Source of the DNA: Nitrospirota bacterium
GTDB taxonomy: Bacteria > Nitrospirota > UBA9217
Direction: 5' to 3'
NCBI GenBank assembly: GCA_021788515.1
Contig: JAJYKN010000117.1
Coordinates: 1-5,661 of the forward strand
DNA: 5,661 bases
This document shows, piece after piece, positions 1 through 4,900 of this stretch. Made by a program: the position numbers and the translations under genes. Positions within the stretch are counted from its first letter, which is position 1. Each line of letters begins with the position of its first letter. The notes under the pieces are model-generated. The model was given only the letters and a program-made list of their open reading frames with translations. It did not search any database and had not been told where the DNA came from.

Positions 1-8
1 GTCGGCAG

Positions 9-43
9 GGAGTCGCTTACGGCGAGCGAGTTCAACCGACTCC
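9..43. repeat. Imperfect palindrome next to the truncated secA end
   Basis: GGAGTCG at 9-15 and CGACTCC at 37-43 form 7-bp inverted arms around a 21-base loop; after a C/C mismatch two more T/A pairs are possible. A second, overlapping pair, GTCGG at 1-5 with CCGAC at 36-40, could compete. Read on the minus strand, the stretch begins CCCTGTCATGCTGAGGAG (57-40), which resembles the start of dispersed intergenic hairpin repeats found in many bacterial genomes. That resemblance is from memory and the element is cut by the window edge. It lies exactly where secA coding should continue. Confidence 0.4.
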
Positions 44-57
44 TCAGCATGACAGGG

Positions 58-288
58 TCAGGCGGCAATGTGAGTCCAGAGCGTGCTCTTGCGGCAGCAA
101 TATGGGTCAAGGGTCTCACCCTGCTCGACCCGTTTTTTGAACTCCCCTGTTTTGGACCGCAGGTCCGCGTCCGAGAGGCCCGCGACCCCTTCCTCAAGTG
201 CGTTTATCTGGTCCACCAGCACCTGGATGCGCTTCAGTTCCCGCTCGTTTGCGGTGCCGAATACTTTTTTCAAAATCGTGCCGATCAT
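58..288 (-). pseudogene. secA: SecA preprotein translocase ATPase, N-terminal fragment ending prematurely
   Basis: SecA is the cytoplasmic ATPase that drives unfolded preproteins through the SecYEG channel; it is normally about 850-900 residues. The first ~60 codons here are unmistakable: MIGTILKKVFGTANEREL, then an INALE segment, then a SDADLRSKTGEFKKRVEQGETLD segment, the standard opening of the helicase domain. After GETLD (near position 108) the family expects a DxLLPEAFA-like stretch, but this frame gives PYCCRKSTLWTHIAA and a TGA at 58-60. A different minus frame briefly reads ILLPQEHAL, which resembles the expected residues, so a frameshift is possible, but similarity then fades in all frames. 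The ATG at 286-288 is chosen because it matches the family N-terminus and has a GGAG about 9 bases upstream; the frame stays open back to 546 but those residues are not SecA-like. No Walker A motif is reached. It is either a broken second copy, a rearranged gene, or a poor-quality sequence end. Confidence 0.85.
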
Positions 289-370
289 CTGTCTCTTCTC
301 CGCGTTCAGTAACCTGCGGCAGCCTATGAGCGCGGCCGGCCGAGGTGAATAGTTTTCATGAGATTTTTTT

Positions 371-398
371 ATATTATCATTTCTGCTGAGGAATTCAA
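371..398 (-). promoter_or_regulatory. Possible sigma70-type promoter for secA
   Basis: On the minus strand TTGAAT (398-393) is followed after 16 bases by TAATAT (376-371), within the most A/T-rich patch of the intergenic region. Transcription would begin near 364, giving a leader of about 75 bases before the secA ATG at 288. The leader contains a 10-bp GC palindrome (CGGCCGGCCG, 333-342). Both boxes match consensus only partly, so this is tentative. Confidence 0.35.
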
Positions 399-583
399 GA
401 GAATAATCTTTTCGAGGTGCGCGGGACCCGTCTTTGTTCGCTTGCGGGCGCGATTCCCGCAGTGATGCTCTCCTGCAGGGACGTTCATGACGAAACCTTT
501 CAGGGACCCTCTGCAAGATCGCCGACGCCCCGCGCAAAAGGGCCATCAGCTAATAATGTGCGCGCTATTGCAGCATTTCTTGC

Positions 584-612
584 TTGACAAAACAACGTTA
601 TAAGTGTAAAAA
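584..612 (+). promoter_or_regulatory. Probable arsR promoter, possibly leaderless
   Basis: A perfect -35 box TTGACA lies at 584-589, and 17 bases later is TAAAAA (607-612), a weak -10. Initiation about 7 bases downstream would fall at 619-620, at or next to the arsR ATG (620-622). No Shine-Dalgarno sequence is visible between 600 and 619, which fits leaderless translation. The A/T-rich spacer (TTATAA at 598-603, ATAA at 614-617) is the sort of place where an ArsR-type repressor would bind its own promoter, but the arms are too short to name an operator. Confidence 0.5.
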
Positions 613-619
613 AATAATC

Positions 620-958
620 ATGAAGAGCATTTTTACCGATAAATCAATATTCGAAATGCAGGCTGAGATCTGCAAAACGCTCACCAATCCCAAGCGCATT
701 GAAATTCTGAACACGCTGAAAAACGAAGAAAAGACCGTAACCGAACTGGTAGCCGCCCTGGGCGCTTCCAAGGCGAATGTATCCCAGCACCTTGCTGTCA
801 TGCGTCACAAGGGCATCCTGTCAACAAGGCGTGAAGGGGTCAATATTTACTACCGCGTATCGAATCCCAAGGTCATTGAAGCATGTTCCCTCATGAAAGA
901 AGTGCTTTATGAACAGCATGCAGGCAAAAAAAAAGCAGTAACGGGAATATTAGGCTGA
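620..958 (+). CDS. ArsR/SmtB-family winged-helix transcriptional regulator
   Basis: A 112-residue DNA-binding repressor of normal length for the family. The hallmarks are in order: LTNPKRIEIL in helices 1-2 (about residues 21-30), EKTVTELVAALGASKANVSQHL as the helix-turn-helix with recognition helix near 50-58, and a wing hairpin STRREGVNIYY at 68-78, followed by a C-terminal helix PKVIEACSLMKEVL (83-96). The classical metal-binding ELCVCDL motif of arsenic/cadmium sensors is absent (TELVAALG instead), so metal sensing at that site is unlikely. Two cysteines, C18 in helix 1 and C89 in the C-terminal helix, could act as a thiol or sulfide switch or as part of another ligand site; this is inference. 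ATG at 620 is preferred over the TTG at 584, which coincides with the -35 box and adds an untypical MTKQRYKCKKII extension. A run of nine A (926-934) encodes the lysines near the C-terminus. The gene looks more A/T-rich than its neighbours. The regulated gene is not in view; autoregulation is plausible. Confidence 0.93.
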   Translation: MKSIFTDKSIFEMQAEICKTLTNPKRIEILNTLKNEEKTVTELVAALGASKANVSQHLAVMRHKGILSTRREGVNIYYRVSNPKVIEACSLMKEVLYEQHAGKKKAVTGILG

Positions 959-1066
959 CCGTCAACGCGCGATAAGACCTCGGTTATCCCCCTCATGGTA
1001 CCCATTTCATCCCAATAACAACATCAAGTCATCCATCCATTGCGGGCAATCTCCTCGCGTCGCACG

Positions 1067-1094
1067 AAAAAAAGGAGGGCTTGCGTCCTCCTTT
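1067..1094 (-). terminator. Strong rho-independent terminator of the minus-strand operon (may act both ways)
   Basis: AAAGGAGG (1071-1078) and CCTCCTTT (1087-1094) form an 8-bp stem with an 8-base loop. On the minus strand the stem is followed by a seven-T run (complement of 1067-1073), the classical intrinsic terminator form. It begins 37 bases after the TAG at 1131-1133 that ends the decayed reading frame, which supports that frame once having been the last gene of the operon. On the plus strand the tail is poorer in T, but the hairpin could also stop transcripts from arsR, which ends 112 bases before the stem. Confidence 0.82.
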
Positions 1095-1130
1095 CAGTAA
1101 TAGATTTTGCTTCGTTCTGCTCTGTTACGT

Positions 1131-1300
1131 CTAGGGAACAATAAAAGTATCGAAAATAGTAAAACTGATGCCGGTCACGTTCGCTCCGTCACGACCACGG
1201 CCGTGGGTATCGTCGCTCCGTATACTCCCTGCGGCTCGCCTGGATCAGACATCTGATTGCCTTTAACATCCTGGACACACCCGTCTTCCGGCTCCTGGGT
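1131..1300 (-). pseudogene. Decayed 3' end of a small gene, two frames joined by a frameshift
   Basis: No intact ORF exists here, but two overlapping minus-strand frames read like one protein. The frame from 1300 gives TQEPEDGCVQ, DVKGNQMSDPGEPQ, then GVYGATIPTAVVVTERT and stops at 1175-1177. The frame that includes 1187-1134 gives (D)GANVTGISFTIFDTFIVP and stops with TAG at 1131-1133. Joining them near 1185-1192 yields a segment ending VVVT-(D)GANVTGISFTIF, similar to the closing beta strands of carboxypeptidase-regulatory-like or other Ig-like surface domains. The ACGGA at 1189-1185 is where a lost 4-base unit (ACGGACGGA to ACGGA) would restore the frame. Upstream, the first frame has a TGA at 1301-1303, so further damage or a lost start is needed. 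Position, strand and the terminator 37 bases on fit a last operon gene. The alternative is chance open frames in a spacer; the family assignment is weak. Confidence 0.42.
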
Positions 1301-1338
1301 TCACCCAACTGACCTCGCTGGAGTCAAGGCATCTTCCA

Positions 1339-1869
1339 CTATTCAACCTTCTTCGTTTCTTTCTTCTTGCCCTCTTGCTTGTCCTCTTTCCGGTCTGCCC
1401 TTTTTTGGTCTTCCTTCTTCATTTCCTGCTCCGGGGCCTTTTTCTCTTCCTTCACTTCAGCCGGCGGCTCGGCCTTCACCAGGTCGAGCGTCTTCTTCGC
1501 GTCCGGGATGAGCGCGCTGTCGGGGTACTGCTTCATGAACTCTTCAAGTCCCTTTGCGGCCCCCGCACGGTCTCCTTTGCCGGCGAGCTCCACACTGGAC
1601 TTGAACTTTCCGAGTTCCTCCTCGGTCACCGCCGACTCTCCCTTGCGGCCCTTCCAGTAGAGTTTTACCTGGGAATCCTGCTTGGCGCCCCGGACCCCGG
1701 CAACACCGGTGCTCGTGGCGATCTCTTTCCTGGGAAGGATCTTCTCGATCTTTTTCTGAATGGCCTTGAGCCAGTCCGAAAGAGCCGAGCTCTTCTGCTC
1801 CTGGGCCAGGACGGTGGTCGCGCAGCACAGACCGATAATCATCAAGCAGGAAAAGAGTTTCTTGGGCAT
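1339..1869 (-). CDS. Small exported protein with TPR-like hairpin and Lys/Glu-rich tail
   Basis: A 176-residue protein with no recognised name. Residues 1-23 (MPKKLFSCLMIIGLCCATTVLAQ) form a signal peptide: KK, a hydrophobic core, and a type I site after VLA; the two cysteines are not in a proper lipobox. A short charged amphipathic stretch follows (about 27-50). Residues 52-75 contain STGVAGVRGAKQ and KLYWKG, a VRG element reminiscent of other exported proteins. Residues 84-133 look like a tetratricopeptide hairpin of the YbgF/BamD type (KFKSSVELAGKGDRAGAA, then EEFMKQYPDSALIPDAKKTL). From about 134 to the end the chain is almost only Lys, Glu, Gln, Asp and Pro, likely disordered or a charged coil. 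The start at 1869 is fixed by AAAAGGAGG four bases upstream; an in-frame ATG at 1893 lacks a suitable site. It lies 38 bases after the giant NHL gene on the same strand, so it is probably co-transcribed and may be a periplasmic partner of it. Confidence 0.87.
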   Translation of the reverse strand: MPKKLFSCLMIIGLCCATTVLAQEQKSSALSDWLKAIQKKIEKILPRKEIATSTGVAGVRGAKQDSQVKLYWKGRKGESAVTEEELGKFKSSVELAGKGDRAGAAKGLEEFMKQYPDSALIPDAKKTLDLVKAEPPAEVKEEKKAPEQEMKKEDQKRADRKEDKQEGKKKETKKVE

Positions 1870-1873
1870 AGGG

Positions 1874-1882
1874 CCTCCTTTT
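1874..1882 (-). promoter_or_regulatory. Strong ribosome binding site that sets the start at 1869
   Basis: AAAAGGAGG on the minus strand, four bases before the ATG at 1867-1869. It is a near-perfect anti-16S match, so the downstream ATG is chosen rather than the in-frame ATG at 1891-1893. It lies in the 38-base gap after the TGA of the upstream gene, consistent with independent strong initiation inside an operon. Confidence 0.85.
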
Positions 1883-1907
1883 ATCGAATGCATTATCCTT
1901 TTTTAAA

Positions 1908-4900
1908 TCACTTCACTCCCAGGCTCGAAGCAATATCGCTGTACTGTCTCACCACCCGCGGGTCGATTGCCGCCGCATCCTGGAAGCGCTTTTTGGCCTC
2001 GTCCGTCTTTTTCAGTTTCTGGAGCGAGTGTGCCAGGTTCACCATGATTCCCGGATCACCGGGAGCGGCCTGGAGCGAGGCGGTGTAGGCCTGCAGCGCT
2101 TCTTCATACTTGCCCTGCATAAACCGGATGTTCCCGATGTTGTTGTGCGCCGCGGCGTTCCCTGTGTCGTTCGCTAACATCTTTTCGAATTGTTCCAGCG
2201 CCTCTGCATAAAGCCCGTACTCGCCGTACAGGATGCCGAGCTGGGTCAGAGCGTCCAGGTCGTCCGGCTTCTTGACGAGCTTTTCGCGGTATTCGGCGGA
2301 GAGGTGGGTAAGACGCTGACCCGCCAACGTTTCAAGCTCGTCCTTGTATTTTGCCTCAATATCCTCGCTCTTGACCTTGGCCGGCTTGAAATCAGCCGGC
2401 GGCAGGGTGACGGGTTTGAACTGTTCCCAGGCCTTGTGCACGCCGACGATGTCCGCCTTTCCTTTTGCCGTCCAGTCGCGGTATTCTTCGGCGCCCTTTT
2501 TCCACGCCTCGGTAAACGACGATCCCACCACGGTCATCTCGAGCGGGATCCAGGCCGTCCCCTGGTGCAGAACGAGCAATTCATCGGGGAAGCCGAGCGT
2601 CCCTCGCTCCTTCTCGGAGACGCCGGTATTGAACATGACAAAAACATGTCCCGGCACGTCAATGAACGCCGTCTCGATCCCGATGTTTTCCGCGGCAGCG
2701 GCAAACATCGTGGAAAGACCGTCGCAATCGCCGCTCTTCTGCGCAAGGACATCGCGGGGATAGAGCGTATAATCCACGATCGTCGAATTTGCGGAGAACT
2801 CCGCGTAGGGCGTGGGATCGACGAGGTAAACGACGCCCATAACGCCGAGTGACTCGTAGATGGCCCGTGCGTACACGATCGACTGGTGCAGATTGGGGAA
2901 CGCATCCACATAGGGCTGGACCGCGGCGCGGGTGAAGTCCGTCACCACCTGGTCTTTAAACGTCACGAAGGAACCCACTTTCGTTTTCTGGTCCCACCGT
3001 ATCGCGTGACGTTCGTAGAGCGTCACGGGGAAGCTGCGGGTCACCATCTTGGGCTCACCGCCCTCGTAATAGGTGAGTTTCAGCTCGCTCTGCAGCGGCG
3101 TGTTTTCGTTCACCTCGAGGATCTTATTGCTGAAGACAGGCTTGAGCTGCAGTTCAACGCTCTGTTTCAGAGCGATGTCCGTCATTTCAATTTCCGTGGG
3201 AAAGTCCATGAAATCCTTGATGCTGAAGCTGAGCTTCACCTTCGCATAGGTCTGGTCGGTGTTGTTGACGATCACGATCTTCCCCAGCGGATGCGCCTCG
3301 TAATGCTTGTATGCGGCCGCGAAAATTTCGCCCATCTCGATCTTGTCGATTTCGAGGGGAGGCGCCGTCAAGAGCGCCTTGGGCGTCATGGCCGTTACCT
3401 CGCTCCCCGGACTTTCATCTCCCTCCTTGCCCACGGCGGTGATCTTGTAGCTGTACTCCGTCTCGTCCTCAAGCGGCCTGTCCACGTATACGTTTTTGTC
3501 GCACGCGACGAGGAACTCGAATTTGTCAACCGCCTTTTTCTTGCGATAGATGTTGTAGTGGGCCAGATAGGGTTCCGAGTTTGGTCGCCACGAAAGGGTT
3601 GCCTGTTTTTCCCGCGCTTCGACCGAGACCTTGCTCGGCTCCGCGGGCACCAGCCTGGGTGTGGCGGCCGTTATTGTTGCCGAGGGTCCGCTTTCATTTC
3701 CTTCGATCGCCCTGCTCGTTATCTGGTAAAGGTAGGACTTGTTGCTCGGCAGGTTTTGGTCGTCATAGAAGGGGTCCTTCGTGGTCGCCACCAGCGCGAA
3801 CTCCGCCGCTCCAGGATCGAGGCGGTAGACGTCATAGCGGTCGAAATACGTTTCGGTGTTCGCTTTCCAGCCGAGCCGGATCTCATGGGGCCGCTCCTTC
3901 GTTGTCACGTCTTTCGGGACCGCGGGCGTGTGGCGCAGCGTGAACGCCTGCACCCGCGCATTGCCCCGGTCTCCCACGTACAGCCTGATCCCGTTCTCGA
4001 GCGCCATGCCCCGGGGGGAGCGGAATTCGCCCGGTCCCCTGCCCTCGCTCCCAAATTTGCGCAGGAATTTGCCGTTCGCATCGAAGACCTGCACGCGGGA
4101 GTTGCCGGCATCCAGTACGAGCACTTCGTTGTCCGGGGTCACAATGATGTTCTCGGGCGACTTGAACTCGCCATCTCCTTTGCCGGACTTCCCGGTCTCC
4201 CAGAGCAGTTTCCCGTTGCTGTCGTATTTTGCGATCCGCTCGTTCCCGCGGTCCGCCACGTATACGTTTTCCATCTTGTCCACGGCCACATCGACGGGCT
4301 CCGAGAATTGGCCGGAGGTTTTCCCGCCTTTCCCGAAGGCGCCGAGAAATACTCCCGTGGCGCTGAAGACCTGCACCCGCTCGTTGTCCGCGTCGGCCAC
4401 GAAAATCTTCCCCTTCGTTGAAACGGCGATCCCGGACGGCGAGTCGAACTCGCCTTCCCGAGAGCCGCCCGAGCCGACGACCTGCGCGAAGCTGCCGTCG
4501 GGATTGAATTTCTGGATGCGGTCATTGCCCGTATCGGCAATCCAGAAACTTCCGCTCGCATCGAAGGCTAAACCGTGCGGGTCCTTGAGCAGCCCTTCCT
4601 TGCTTCCGGAGGCCCCGAACTTCGGCTGCGGGGCGTCACTCAGTTCCATGACCTCGTTGCCGGAGATTGCCCAGACCCGCTTGTCCTTGATGGCCAATGC
4701 GGCCGCTTCGCCGGGAAATTCGCGCAAGAACTCCAGGGAGGGCAGCGGGGAGGACGGGAAAAGGGGCTTATCGTCTCCCCGCTCCGAGGAGAACATCTGC
4801 AAGGTATTTTTCTCCGCGTCGAGGACCGATATGGTGTTTTCCCGGTCCACGACGATGCCGCAAGGCTCGCGAAACTGGCCGGGACCGTCGCCGCGGCATC

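Larger units (their letters stand above)
959..1338. other. Convergent intergenic gap between arsR and the minus-strand operon
   Basis: This 380-base stretch has no intact gene. Positions 959-1066 show nothing recognisable beyond a weak hairpin (GATAA 971-975 with TTATC 984-988). The terminator sits at 1067-1094, and the decayed frame occupies 1131-1300. Positions 1301-1338 form the spacer after the stop codon of the small exported protein; one minus frame stays open across that stop region (NSGRCLDSSEVSW, then CPGC), but it has no start and no recognisable family. Confidence 0.6.

Noticed and set aside
443..461. TGCGGG/CCCGCA hairpin upstream of secA as an attenuator or RNA element.
   Set aside because: Six pairs only, no T run, and it lies upstream of the likely promoter, so it would not be in the secA transcript.
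476..507. Direct repeat CAGGGAC (476-482 and 501-507) as an operator.
   Set aside because: Seven bases, two copies only, far from the arsR promoter; easily chance.
289..546. Minus-strand open frame continuing upstream of the SecA ATG (possible N-terminal extension).
   Set aside because: The residues are not SecA-like, the frame crosses the A/T-rich putative promoter, and the ATG at 288 matches the family start.
584..619. TTG at 584 as the arsR start.
   Set aside because: It is part of the TTGACA -35 box, has no ribosome binding site, and adds an untypical basic extension.
971..988. Hairpin GATAA/TTATC downstream of arsR as a terminator.
   Set aside because: Only five pairs with a bulge, A/T-rich, and no following T run.
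1870..1893. ATG at 1893 as start of the small exported protein.
   Set aside because: It would place MHSIKGGP before the signal peptide and lies upstream of the strong AAAAGGAGG that clearly serves 1869.
1375..2088. Plus-strand open frame of 237 codons.
   Set aside because: Antisense shadow of the small exported protein and of the 3' end of the giant gene; its Leu/Phe-rich start mirrors the Lys/Glu-rich tail.
2886..4421. Long plus-strand open frame of 511 codons opposite the NHL gene.
   Set aside because: It is antisense to a well-supported coding region, has no domain pattern, and is explained by high-GC codon bias on the other strand.
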